NCBI GenBank assembly: GCA_002397345.1 | Contig: DHAH01000021.1 | Coordinates: forward strand, 969 to 12,928 | Length of the DNA stretch: 11,960 bases | Reading direction: 5' to 3' | Source of the DNA: Clostridiales bacterium UBA4959 | GTDB lineage: Bacteria; Bacillota; Clostridia; Oscillospirales; CAG-272 | Shown here: positions 1 to 7,419 of the stretch, piece by piece | Layout: every line of letters begins with the position of its first letter | Numbering within the stretch: position 1 is the first letter of the stretch | Notes under the pieces: model-generated | Database searches by the model: none | What the model saw: the letters and a program-made list of their open reading frames with translations, nothing else | What the model was told of the DNA's origin: nothing | Translations under genes and position numbers: made by a program

Positions 1-1795
1 AGTCACCGTCGAACAGAGTAGTAAGACACCAGTTTGCCGTCACCCAAAGGAAGAGCGGGACCAGCAGCGAGGTCACCTGCACGAATATGCTCGAATAATT
101 CCAAAACGGATTTAATATATAGGATCTGCCGATCGCCTGATATGTAAAGGCAACCACCGCAAGCGCGATATAGAAGATAGCGCCGCGGATCGAGCCTCGT
201 TTCTCATGCTTAAGATCCCAGAACCCGTCGAATGGGTGGACAATAAGGTGGAAACCGTACAGGATTTCCTGTCCGAAGGTACGTTTTTTAGTTGAAAGCG
301 CGGTCTTTTTATTGACCTTACCAGCATAGCCTGAGAATTTTGCGATTCCCCAGACCAGTGCTACGATGATGATGGGAATAACGATGATGTACTTGGCAAC
401 CCATTCCTGACGATACATCTTGAACGCGGTTGAATAGTTGTCGACGTCGTATGCGTATTTAAAATACTGCATCGCGTCTGTCCAATTGCCGTCTCTGTAC
501 AACGCCTTGCCGATTCCGACGTAGGCGGTGTCAAAGTTGGTGTTGCGCTGGAGTATCGCTTTCCAGTCGTCGACTGCCTTATTATAGTTGCGGTTGTTTT
601 CGTTGTGCAGCGCATTGACGAGTATGTCACCATATTCGGTGCGGTTATACAACGTGAGGTTGTTGGCGGTTTTATCAAGTATTATAAGGTTCTTGCCTTG
701 ATAAGCAAGCGCCTCGATGCTCTGGATGTTACCAATCTGCATACCTTTGTCACCGAAAGCGAACAGCAGGTTGCCGTTACTGTCATATGTGAACACCTTC
801 GAGCGCTTCTCGTCAATAATCGACCACGTGCCCTCTTCGCCCAGTGCGACGTCGATGATTTTAGACGGACCGGTTATATCGGAAAATACCGATGAACGGT
901 TTAAATTAACCTCGCCGCCCGGACCGAAGAAGCCGTTGCGCGCCATGATATCGGTTCCCGCGGTATTAAGTTTTTTTACCGGCGCATAAGGTGAGCCTTT
1001 ATCTGTTATCGAAGCCACCTGCGAAGCTTCCTCGATCGAGGAAGTCGTCACATAGATGAATCCGCGGTCGTCGATTGTGATGTTGTTAAACTCGGTGGAT
1101 ATATACTGTGCGGAAAGTGCGCGCTGCTCAGCGGTCTGGAACGCACGCCACATAATATCCACTAAGTTGTAGGAAACCTTCTGTGCTCCGATAAAGCCCT
1201 GGAAATTGCCTTCTTTATCAAGCGATATTATGCCCTGATAAGTGGTGGAAGAAACGACATAGATACGTTCGGCTGCGTCAACCGCCAGCGCGATCGGCTT
1301 ATAGATAGCGTTGGTTTCAAATACCTTTGATGTTGGTTTTTCAAGGATGTGATCGATCTTGCCGTCAAGACTGAATATCACGATACGGTTGTTTTCGGTA
1401 TCCGCAACATATATGAATTTATCGGTGATAAATACTCCGCTCGGTGAGCTTAGACCGTCTTTCACGCCTTGGTCGTTGACAAATTCGGAAATCGAGAATT
1501 TATACTTGAAGAACGGATCAAGCACCAATATACGGTTGTTGCCCGCGTCGGCGATGTAAATGTTTTTGTTAGCGTCTACAACGAGGTCGCGGGGATCAGC
1601 CATTGCGCCGGGTATGCCCATATATGCGGAGTCGATCTGCATTACGGGGGCATACGCGTCGGGCGATAACAGCGATCTTTGGTGGATCGAATAAGTATAG
1701 GTATCATATGCTGCCGCATATGTCGGGACTGCTTGAACCGCGAGGAGTAGTATTACTGTAAAGAATGTCAGAATGCGTAATATTTGCTTTCTCAC
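1..1795 (-). CDS. NHL-repeat / TPR / Yip1-domain membrane protein, partial (3' end beyond window)
   Basis: The reading frame opens at GTG 1793-1795 and is still open at base 1, giving 598 residues in the window. Residues 1-28 form a signal peptide (KK/R start, hydrophobic core, TYA/AA cleavage). NHL-like beta-propeller repeats follow, clearest at 64-93 (DPRDLVVDANKNIYIADAGN...), 114-145 (IYVADTENNRIVIF), 165-196, 236-253 and 357-383. Residues about 399-458 look like two TPR helix pairs (NKAVDDWKAIL; ALYRDGNWTDAMQYF). A transmembrane helix lies at 468-484. A Yip1-type domain starts near 505, with further helices at about 536-552 and 568-590 and the NW-LTTLFDG signature of that family. The propeller should therefore face outside and the Yip1 part sit in the membrane. 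The GTG start is supported by the GGGAGGGAG ribosome site. The gene follows the MalG-type permease by 19 bases, so it is co-transcribed with the importer. A sensor or scaffold role for the importer is inference; no enzyme motif is visible. Confidence 0.85.
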   Translation of the reverse strand, partial: MRKQILRILTFFTVILLLAVQAVPTYAAAYDTYTYSIHQRSLLSPDAYAPVMQIDSAYMGIPGAMADPRDLVVDANKNIYIADAGNNRILVLDPFFKYKFSISEFVNDQGVKDGLSSPSGVFITDKFIYVADTENNRIVIFSLDGKIDHILEKPTSKVFETNAIYKPIALAVDAAERIYVVSSTTYQGIISLDKEGNFQGFIGAQKVSYNLVDIMWRAFQTAEQRALSAQYISTEFNNITIDDRGFIYVTTSSIEEASQVASITDKGSPYAPVKKLNTAGTDIMARNGFFGPGGEVNLNRSSVFSDITGPSKIIDVALGEEGTWSIIDEKRSKVFTYDSNGNLLFAFGDKGMQIGNIQSIEALAYQGKNLIILDKTANNLTLYNRTEYGDILVNALHNENNRNYNKAVDDWKAILQRNTNFDTAYVGIGKALYRDGNWTDAMQYFKYAYDVDNYSTAFKMYRQEWVAKYIIVIPIIIVALVWGIAKFSGYAGKVNKKTALSTKKRTFGQEILYGFHLIVHPFDGFWDLKHEKRGSIRGAIFYIALAVVAFTYQAIGRSYILNPFWNYSSIFVQVTSLLVPLFLWVTANWCLTTLFDGD

Positions 1796-1803
1796 TTAAA
1801 TCA

Positions 1804-1813
1804 CTCCCTCCCC
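1804..1813 (-). promoter_or_regulatory. Ribosome binding site fixing the GTG start of the NHL protein
   Basis: On the minus strand GGGGAGGGAG sits 8 bases before GTG 1795. No ATG lies nearby in frame, and this purine run lies in the 19-base gap after the permease stop codon. It is the main reason for choosing the GTG start. Confidence 0.7.
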
Positions 1814-1814
1814 T

Positions 1815-2678
1815 TTAATCTTTCATGCCAGACGACGCCATCGTTTCAACGATACGCGACTGGTTGATAATAAACACTGTGATCGGTACGCTCATCATCA
1901 GTATGATAGCCGCGGTTGATGCGCCCGTGCTTACACCGGATATCGTCGATATCGCGGTGTTGAATGTTTTAAGCGATTCGTCCCAGACGTATCCCGAAGC
2001 GCCGGTGTTCCAAACGCCCTGGAAGGTTGTGACCATCAGCGTCAGCCATGCCGGTTTAACCAGCGGCATAACGATGTTCCAATAAATGCCCAGCTCCGAC
2101 GAGCCGTCTATTCGCGCGGCTTCTATCATTTCATCCGAAACGTTTCCGTCAATAAACTGTTTCATCAGATACAGCCCCAGCGTCGACGCCCAGACGGGTA
2201 CGATCGAGATTGTGTAGGTGTTCAGCCAGCCCAACGCGACAAAGATGATGAAGCTGGTGATACCGGAAACGGTAGAGGAGATCATCAGTGAATACTGGAT
2301 GACGGCGAATATGAATTTCGTGCCGGGGAAACGGATTTTTGACAGTGCGTAAGCGGTCAGCGAGCCGAGTATCAGGCAGCCGAGCGTCGCCAGCACCGAG
2401 ATTACGATTGTGTTAAAGATGTATCTTGAGATCGGAACCCATGTGGCGTTCATGTTGGTGAACAAGTCGATGAAGTTTTGCAGCGTCGGTTTTGCCACAT
2501 AAAAGCGCGGAGGAGTGATATTGCGCTCACCCAGCGGCTTGAAGGCTGTAACGATGAGGAACCACATCGGCAGGAACATGAATACGCCGAGGATCGCAAG
2601 CACGATGGTGATACCGGTATCGCCTCCGACCGAACGGTTGAGGACAACGGCATGCTTTCTGGTTCTGAGTTTTTTCAT
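1815..2678 (-). CDS. Carbohydrate ABC transporter permease, MalG/CUT1 type
   Basis: This 287-residue integral membrane protein is the second permease subunit of a sugar importer. The cytosolic start (MKKLRTRKHA) is followed by a helix at about 22-45, the typical FKPLGE-N loop, and further helices at about 88-112, 122-148, 152-172, 205-220 and 253-272. The EAA loop that docks onto the ATPase is clear at 186-205 (EAARIDGSSELGIYWNIVMP). Length and order match the MalG family. The ATG lies only 2 bases after the stop codon of the MalF-type gene, with an AGGTGG ribosome site inside that gene's end, so translation is probably coupled. No ATPase gene lies in the window; in Firmicutes, CUT1 systems often share an MsmX-type ATPase encoded elsewhere. 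The substrate cannot be read from the sequence. Confidence 0.93.
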   Translation of the reverse strand: MKKLRTRKHAVVLNRSVGGDTGITIVLAILGVFMFLPMWFLIVTAFKPLGERNITPPRFYVAKPTLQNFIDLFTNMNATWVPISRYIFNTIVISVLATLGCLILGSLTAYALSKIRFPGTKFIFAVIQYSLMISSTVSGITSFIIFVALGWLNTYTISIVPVWASTLGLYLMKQFIDGNVSDEMIEAARIDGSSELGIYWNIVMPLVKPAWLTLMVTTFQGVWNTGASGYVWDESLKTFNTAISTISGVSTGASTAAIILMMSVPITVFIINQSRIVETMASSGMKD

Positions 2679-2680
2679 TG

Positions 2681-3658
2681 TTATTGACCCACCTTTGAAA
2701 GCAATTTTTGCACCAGCACGTTAGCGCCTATCATTAGGAAGAATAGCACCAGCGAAATGGCGGAGGCATAACCAAATTCAAAACGCGTCGTCATATATTC
2801 CTGCAGGTGATGCTGCAGCGTCCACGCCACATAGTCTGTAGACGGATAGCCGCAGAGCGCCGTTACAACGCCGCCGAAACCGAACGAGCCGGTGATGGCA
2901 AGTACCGCGCCGAACAGCAGGATGTTACGCATTGAAGGAAGGGTTATATACCACAGTTCCTGCCAGCGGTTTTTCACGCCGTCGATTGCGCCCGCTTCAT
3001 ACAGCGAGCGATCGACGCCCTGAAGTCCCGCTATAAACGCAAGGAACGACGTGCCCAGTGAGGTCCACAGCGCTACGACAATACACAAAGGCATTATGTA
3101 AGCTGTATCCTGGAAGAATAATATCGGTTTTGTAATGATACCCATTTTAAGCATCCAACCGTTCACATATCCGTATATATCGCCCTGGAAGAAGAGCTGC
3201 CATACAAGATATGCGTTACCGGATATGGACGGGGCATAGAATATAAACGTAACCAACGCCCTTACCTTGGGGGAAAGTTCGTTTATGAACCACGCGACGA
3301 GGAATGAGAGTATATATGAAGCAGGACCGGTCGCGACGGCGAAGATCATGGTGTTTTGGAACGCTTTGATGAACAGGTCGTCGTCAAGGAACAATCTTAT
3401 ATAGTTATCCATGAAGACGAAGTCAGGGAATTGCAGCATGTTGAAGTTTGTGAAGCTCAACAGTATCGAAAGGATGACTGGTATAACCGTGAACATGATG
3501 AACATTATAAGGAACGGCAATACCATGACGTATCCGACCCATGTGCGCTTCATTTCAGCGAGTATATACTCGCCTTTGGTCATATCTCTGCGCAATTTAG
3601 GCTGTTTCTGCGGAACCTTTGGATTCCGTGGCGCCTCTTTGACCGCATTGTTTGTCAT
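2681..3658 (-). CDS. Sugar ABC transporter permease, MalF/CUT1 type
   Basis: This 325-residue membrane protein is the first permease subunit of the importer. A charged 38-residue cytosolic extension rich in Lys, Arg and Pro precedes the first helix (about 40-68). Further helices lie at about 101-126, 134-155, 187-211, 246-267 and 297-319. The EAA loop is at 221-240 (EAGAIDGVKNRWQELWYITL), as expected for MalF-type subunits. The short periplasmic-loop form without the large MalF P2 domain is usual in Gram-positives. An AAAGGAG ribosome site stands 12 bases before ATG 3658. The gene lies 42 bases downstream of the solute-binding protein, with no terminator in between, and 2 bases upstream of the MalG partner. 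It should pair with that partner to form the channel. The transported substrate is unknown. Confidence 0.94.
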   Translation of the reverse strand: MTNNAVKEAPRNPKVPQKQPKLRRDMTKGEYILAEMKRTWVGYVMVLPFLIMFIMFTVIPVILSILLSFTNFNMLQFPDFVFMDNYIRLFLDDDLFIKAFQNTMIFAVATGPASYILSFLVAWFINELSPKVRALVTFIFYAPSISGNAYLVWQLFFQGDIYGYVNGWMLKMGIITKPILFFQDTAYIMPLCIVVALWTSLGTSFLAFIAGLQGVDRSLYEAGAIDGVKNRWQELWYITLPSMRNILLFGAVLAITGSFGFGGVVTALCGYPSTDYVAWTLQHHLQEYMTTRFEFGYASAISLVLFFLMIGANVLVQKLLSKVGQ

Positions 3659-3700
3659 TTTAGCGATTTTCTCCTTTACAATTATATTCAGGGGTCGGCT

Positions 3701-6700
3701 TTACTGGTTTGGAGCAGTATTTTCTGCCTCTTCATTGCCTTCTATATAAGAGTTGCTGTAGGTGATAGGCAGAAATTCCATCTTAAACTCTTTACGCTTA
3801 CGGGAAATTTCTTTATTTATATCAAGTATGCGGTTAAGCATCGCGCTTGTCGCCTTGGTGCCGGAATTGTATACATCCATAAACGCGTTGTTAACATAAA
3901 CGGGAACGATATAAGATCCCGGATATTCGGGGATACCCACCAAATGTTTAAGCTGCGCCGAAACCGCCGCGTATTCGCTCTTTGTCCATGCCAGCGAGAG
4001 CAGCGAGTTGATGTTTGCGGTATTGTATTTGGTGGTCGGGTTAGCAGATACGTTAAGTTGTTCCTTTGCAAGACGGATCTGTGTTTCTTCTGAAGTATAC
4101 CACTTCATGTATTCCCAAGTCGCGGCGGGATCCTGTGCGCCTCTCGGAATAACCATAGAGCCGACCGTAACAGGAGAGGTGATGTTGAGTGTGCCGTCCT
4201 CACGCTCAAATCCGAGCAGAGGCGCCATTTCCCACAGTCCACGCAGCTCTGAGAAGCCCATCAGGCTGTTGTAAGTGCCTATAGCGTCAGCGATATAGAT
4301 AGGCATCTGCGCGGTTCTGAACCACGAGATATCATATACAACTGGGCAGTCATACTTTTTAAACATATCTGTGATCAGCTCAAACGCTTTGAGTCCCACG
4401 TTGGACGACATGTTGGTACGCATACCGTTATCGGCGTAAAGCTCACCGCCGAGCTGGTACAGGAATATATTAGTACCCGCAAGCCCTGTCGGAAGTCCTA
4501 TCTTCATGTGCTTGTTTTGCAGCACAGGAAGTATGTCGTATAAATCCTGCCATGTTTTCGGTATCTCAAGTCCAAGCTGAGCAAGCACGTCGACACGGTA
4601 GAACATCATGGAAAACGCCATGGATGTGGGTATGCCGTATGTCAGATTTTCGCCCTTTGCATTCTCCATGGTAAGCGGGATAACCGCCGCTTTATCAAAA
4701 CGGGATATGACTTCATCAAAACCCTCTTTGTTGTTAAGCGGTTCAACAGCCTCGCGCAGACCCCATGTAATGGTATCCGTCGAGTTCATGTTGGCAACGT
4801 CGGGTCCGATGCCGGCAAGAATCGCTTCGGTCAGACCCGCGGATATGACCTTGATCTTTACGGCTATATTAGTGACCGGAGTGAAGTAGTTGTCGATCAG
4901 ATAACGCGTGATGAGCGCGTCGTCACGTCCGAGCGCCGAGACTATCCACATTTCAACTTCGCCCTTGGATTCGAACTTGGCGTCGCTGCGGTAACCGATC
5001 GTGGTATAGTCCATGGTGAAGCTCATTACGAACGCTTTTATCTCGAACCACGCCGCCTGGAAGAAGTTTGCCTTTGAAGGCGGCATTTTAGCGTCGGTGC
5101 CCTGCACTGTGAAATAGTCGAGCTTCATCGGCTGATCCAGAGAGGCGTATAACCAGTTGGACAGCGCGATAGTCTGGTTTTTAAAGTTTACGAAGTTTGG
5201 CGCGATTTTATATTCGTCCTCAGCCATCGTCTTGAACAGGATCGCAATGGTGTTAAGCGTCGCGACCTGGTCACCCAGCTCACCGGTAATTTTGGAAAGC
5301 TCGTCGGCTATGTCGAACAGCTCCTGCGCGGATTTGCCTATCGTGCGTACCGCTTCGGGCGTCACGCGGGTGAAACCGTAGTCGCGGTATGCGTCGGGAG
5401 ACGGACCGGTCAGCATGACCATTTCCTGATATGCAATGTTGAGGTTCTTTATAATCTGCGCGATACGGTATACATAGGTCACCATGTCGCCCAGCACGAT
5501 CTCAAACTCGATGGTGTTCTCGCCTTTATTAAGGTAGAACATGAAGTCCTGCTTCCCGTTGTTGAGGGGCAGGCTCTGCCAATCGGGAGAATATTTGAAG
5601 CGGCAATAGCTCGCCTCTTTGAAAGGTATCTCGCCGTTTATGCGTATTCTGCGGCTCGTGAACATACCGATCAGCGAATTCTGACGGAAACGCGTCACTA
5701 TGTTGTAAAACCCATCCTGCGGCGCGTCGATCGTATAACGCATCCAGTGCCCGACAACCGAGCTGTTGAGCAGGTTGAATTTTATGACCGTGGGGTCCTG
5801 CGGCTCGGTGAGCGCGGAGGTACGGTCATTTATGGGGAACAGACACGCGTTTGAAACCAGCGTCGGATTTTCGCCCTGAAGCTTTATCGGCTCGATGCCG
5901 GTAACTTCCTTGGCGCCGCTGGCTTTATGGTTGGCTATGTATTCATCATAACTTATTTCTTCATCATAGCGGTAAAACTCGATTTTGGAAATAACAATCG
6001 GCTCGCGCGCGCCGACAAAGGTGATGGTGTGTTCACCTTCGGAAAAATAAAACTCGAAAGGATTTATTGTATAACCCAGCCAGTCACGCAGATAATAGTT
6101 GTTCCAAACCGGCTGCTGCTGCCTGATCGGACGTATGTCGTTGCCGTTGACGTCATAATCAAAGCCGCCGTCTTCCTGGAGTATGTATTTCCACGAACGC
6201 GGGAAATAAAAATACCGTGCCTCGGAGAACGGAAGCTTGCCGTCGATATAAAGCATACGCTCGATAGTAGTGACGGTATCGCCGACCACCGGGATATAGT
6301 TGATGCGCATCGCATACCTTCCGGTCGCCGGAATATTGACCTTCCATACGGTGTTGCCCGACGGTCCCATCTGCAGCGACTTGCCGGACACACCTTCGTA
6401 ATTGTCCAGCACCTTCACCTCTGCTGTGGTTCCCGCGGCGTCATAATCCGCCGCGTTTATGGTGACAGTTTGTTCGGCTTTCGGCACGTCGCCGTATTTT
6501 TCATCATATTCGACATATGTGTTGGTGCCGATCAGACCCTGTATTTCTGACAGTGTCCGGTTGTAAGTGCCATAGGTCTCAAGCTGAGCTTCTGACGCCT
6601 GTGCGTTCACGGTGTCGACTGTGTCAGAGCCATCATTTGCCGCCGGATCGGCCGCTGATACAGGGATGACCGACAGTGCGCCGAACATCATCGCAATTAC

Positions 6701-6742
6701 CATGAAAATGGCAATCAGCTTTTTCGCGTGCGATTTGTTCAT
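3701..6742 (-). CDS. Very large secreted ABC solute-binding protein with two N-terminal beta-rich modules
   Basis: At 1013 residues this is more than twice the usual length (400-450) of a CUT1 solute-binding protein. Residues 1-30 are a signal peptide (KK, hydrophobic core, PVSA/AD). There is no lipobox cysteine, which is unusual for a Gram-positive binding protein. Residues about 90-257 and 285-427 are two related modules that look like carbohydrate-binding beta-sandwiches. They share R-LYIDGKLPFSEA / RIRINGEIPFKEA (163-176 and 365-378) and EFYFSEGEHTITF / MFYLNKGENTIEF (230-242 and 401-413). A helical stretch spans about 425-590. The solute-binding domain runs from about 593 (GEVEMWIVSALGR) to 985, including YGIPTSMAFSMMFYRVDVLAQLGLE-P-TW and WEYMKWYTSEETQ. 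AGGAGG at 6754-6759 supports the start. It is the first gene of the operon. It presumably captures a sugar for the two permeases; carbohydrate binding by the modules is inference. Confidence 0.9.
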   Translation of the reverse strand: MNKSHAKKLIAIFMVIAMMFGALSVIPVSAADPAANDGSDTVDTVNAQASEAQLETYGTYNRTLSEIQGLIGTNTYVEYDEKYGDVPKAEQTVTINAADYDAAGTTAEVKVLDNYEGVSGKSLQMGPSGNTVWKVNIPATGRYAMRINYIPVVGDTVTTIERMLYIDGKLPFSEARYFYFPRSWKYILQEDGGFDYDVNGNDIRPIRQQQPVWNNYYLRDWLGYTINPFEFYFSEGEHTITFVGAREPIVISKIEFYRYDEEISYDEYIANHKASGAKEVTGIEPIKLQGENPTLVSNACLFPINDRTSALTEPQDPTVIKFNLLNSSVVGHWMRYTIDAPQDGFYNIVTRFRQNSLIGMFTSRRIRINGEIPFKEASYCRFKYSPDWQSLPLNNGKQDFMFYLNKGENTIEFEIVLGDMVTYVYRIAQIIKNLNIAYQEMVMLTGPSPDAYRDYGFTRVTPEAVRTIGKSAQELFDIADELSKITGELGDQVATLNTIAILFKTMAEDEYKIAPNFVNFKNQTIALSNWLYASLDQPMKLDYFTVQGTDAKMPPSKANFFQAAWFEIKAFVMSFTMDYTTIGYRSDAKFESKGEVEMWIVSALGRDDALITRYLIDNYFTPVTNIAVKIKVISAGLTEAILAGIGPDVANMNSTDTITWGLREAVEPLNNKEGFDEVISRFDKAAVIPLTMENAKGENLTYGIPTSMAFSMMFYRVDVLAQLGLEIPKTWQDLYDILPVLQNKHMKIGLPTGLAGTNIFLYQLGGELYADNGMRTNMSSNVGLKAFELITDMFKKYDCPVVYDISWFRTAQMPIYIADAIGTYNSLMGFSELRGLWEMAPLLGFEREDGTLNITSPVTVGSMVIPRGAQDPAATWEYMKWYTSEETQIRLAKEQLNVSANPTTKYNTANINSLLSLAWTKSEYAAVSAQLKHLVGIPEYPGSYIVPVYVNNAFMDVYNSGTKATSAMLNRILDINKEISRKRKEFKMEFLPITYSNSYIEGNEEAENTAPNQ

Positions 6743-6753
6743 GTGGAAATTTT

Positions 6754-6759
6754 CCTCCT
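6754..6759 (-). promoter_or_regulatory. Perfect AGGAGG ribosome binding site of the solute-binding protein
   Basis: AGGAGG reads on the minus strand 11 bases before ATG 6742. It rules out the upstream in-register alternatives as main starts. Confidence 0.8.
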
Positions 6760-6905
6760 ACAAGATTTTGTGGGCGATTGGCCGCTTGTTTACTCCTCTG
6801 AGCCGGTCGGCGCCGCAACCGTTCCATAACATAACACGCCGCTCGTGCGTTTTATCGCCTGATGAGCTTTCGGTTGGTGTCGGTACAGGAATTTAATTTT
6901 ACACA

Positions 6906-6955
6906 GGAGTGCTCATACCTTTACATAATATTAAATACATCCGTCGTCGCACTCC
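6906..6955 (-). promoter_or_regulatory. Candidate 5'-leader stem of the importer mRNA
   Basis: Near the predicted 5' end of the transcript, GGAGTGC (minus strand, 6955-6949) can pair with GCACTCC (6912-6906), closing an AT-rich loop of 36 bases. The leader from the promoter to the start codon is about 220 bases long, much longer than needed. The pairing is seen directly; a regulatory role is a guess, and I recognise no known riboswitch class. Confidence 0.3.
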
Positions 6956-6969
6956 ATTTTCACTCAATT

Positions 6970-6998
6970 ATAATAGCACAAATGCGGAAAGTTGTCAA
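6970..6998 (-). promoter_or_regulatory. Sigma-A promoter of the importer operon
   Basis: On the minus strand, TTGACA (6998-6993) and TATTAT (6975-6970) are separated by 17 bases, close to the consensus. Transcription would start near 6963. A 15-base inverted repeat, GCGCC-AAAAC-GGCGC (7001-7015), touches the upstream side of the -35 box and could be an operator. Confidence 0.85.
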
Positions 6999-7000
6999 TA

Positions 7001-7015
7001 GCGCCAAAACGGCGC
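7001..7015. promoter_or_regulatory. Short inverted repeat beside the -35 box, possible operator
   Basis: GCGCC and GGCGC flank a five-base AAAAC centre immediately upstream of the -35 box of the importer promoter. Position and symmetry would suit a regulator site, but no regulator gene lies in the window and the arms are short. Confidence 0.3.
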
Positions 7016-7362
7016 GTTCATTTACGTGATGTCAACATATTTGTTATCCGCAGTTTAAACACCGGTTTTCGTTCGTTCACATTTGTCCGATAAATCAACG
7101 GGATGTTAAAAACGGAGGTTCGACTGCATAATATGCCGTTTTTATTTACTTATTAATAACTGTCCATGGATTTTATGTGAATATTCTTTTTGTTTTGAAC
7201 GTAAATATCCGCATTTGTTAATAATTTTAGAGTCTCATCCAGCAATTAACTATAATAGTAGTTATTCGGAAAGATCAAAATATTTGTGCATGTTCCACAA
7301 TTTCGAGGTCTAATTTTCTACACCTAAGCATATTGCACAAACTTTTTTTAAACCGATTTCAC
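7016..7362. other. AT-rich divergent intergenic region with no recognisable gene
   Basis: This stretch between the two divergent promoters is AT-rich, with no credible coding frame. It holds an 8-bp inverted repeat, AAAAACGG (7108-7115) with CCGTTTTT (7136-7143), around an 11-base palindrome GCATAATATGC (7126-7136). It also has a lone TATAAT (7251-7256) without a good -35 box. I see no RNA gene that I can name. Confidence 0.5.
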
Positions 7363-7391
7363 TTGACGCGAAACACCGGACGGGTTATAAT
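7363..7391 (+). promoter_or_regulatory. Sigma-A promoter of the yfbR-like / upp operon
   Basis: TTGACG (7363-7368) and TATAAT (7386-7391) are separated by exactly 17 bases. Transcription would start near 7398, shortly before the first gene. Confidence 0.85.
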
Positions 7392-7419
7392 ATAAGGCGG
7401 TATTTTTATAGATATTTTT

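Noticed and set aside
3356..4093. Long plus-strand open frame of 245 codons opposite the permease and binding-protein genes
   Set aside because: It runs antisense across the MalF-type start and the binding-protein end, has no family signature and no ribosome site; the minus-strand proteins are clearly real.
5927..6550. Plus-strand open frame of 207 codons inside the binding-protein gene
   Set aside because: It lies wholly antisense to the first module of the binding protein, and its translation has the Arg/His/Val-rich look of a shadow frame.
6633..6827. Minus-strand small open frame overlapping the binding-protein start
   Set aside because: It has no ribosome site and an Arg/Gln-rich translation; AGGAGG clearly serves the binding protein.
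6901..6945. Very short leader-peptide-like frames (8 and 13 codons) in the importer mRNA leader
   Set aside because: Spacing to a GGAG is only tolerable for the longer one, and there is no run of regulatory codons; chance frames of this size are common.
7108..7143. AAAAACGG/CCGTTTTT inverted repeat as a terminator
   Set aside because: The stem is AT-rich with a 20-base loop, and no gene ends nearby on either strand.
7057..7379. Nine-base direct repeat AAACACCGG at 7057-7065 and 7371-7379 in the divergent region
   Set aside because: One such match is expected by chance in about 600 bases, and the two copies sit at unrelated positions relative to the promoters.
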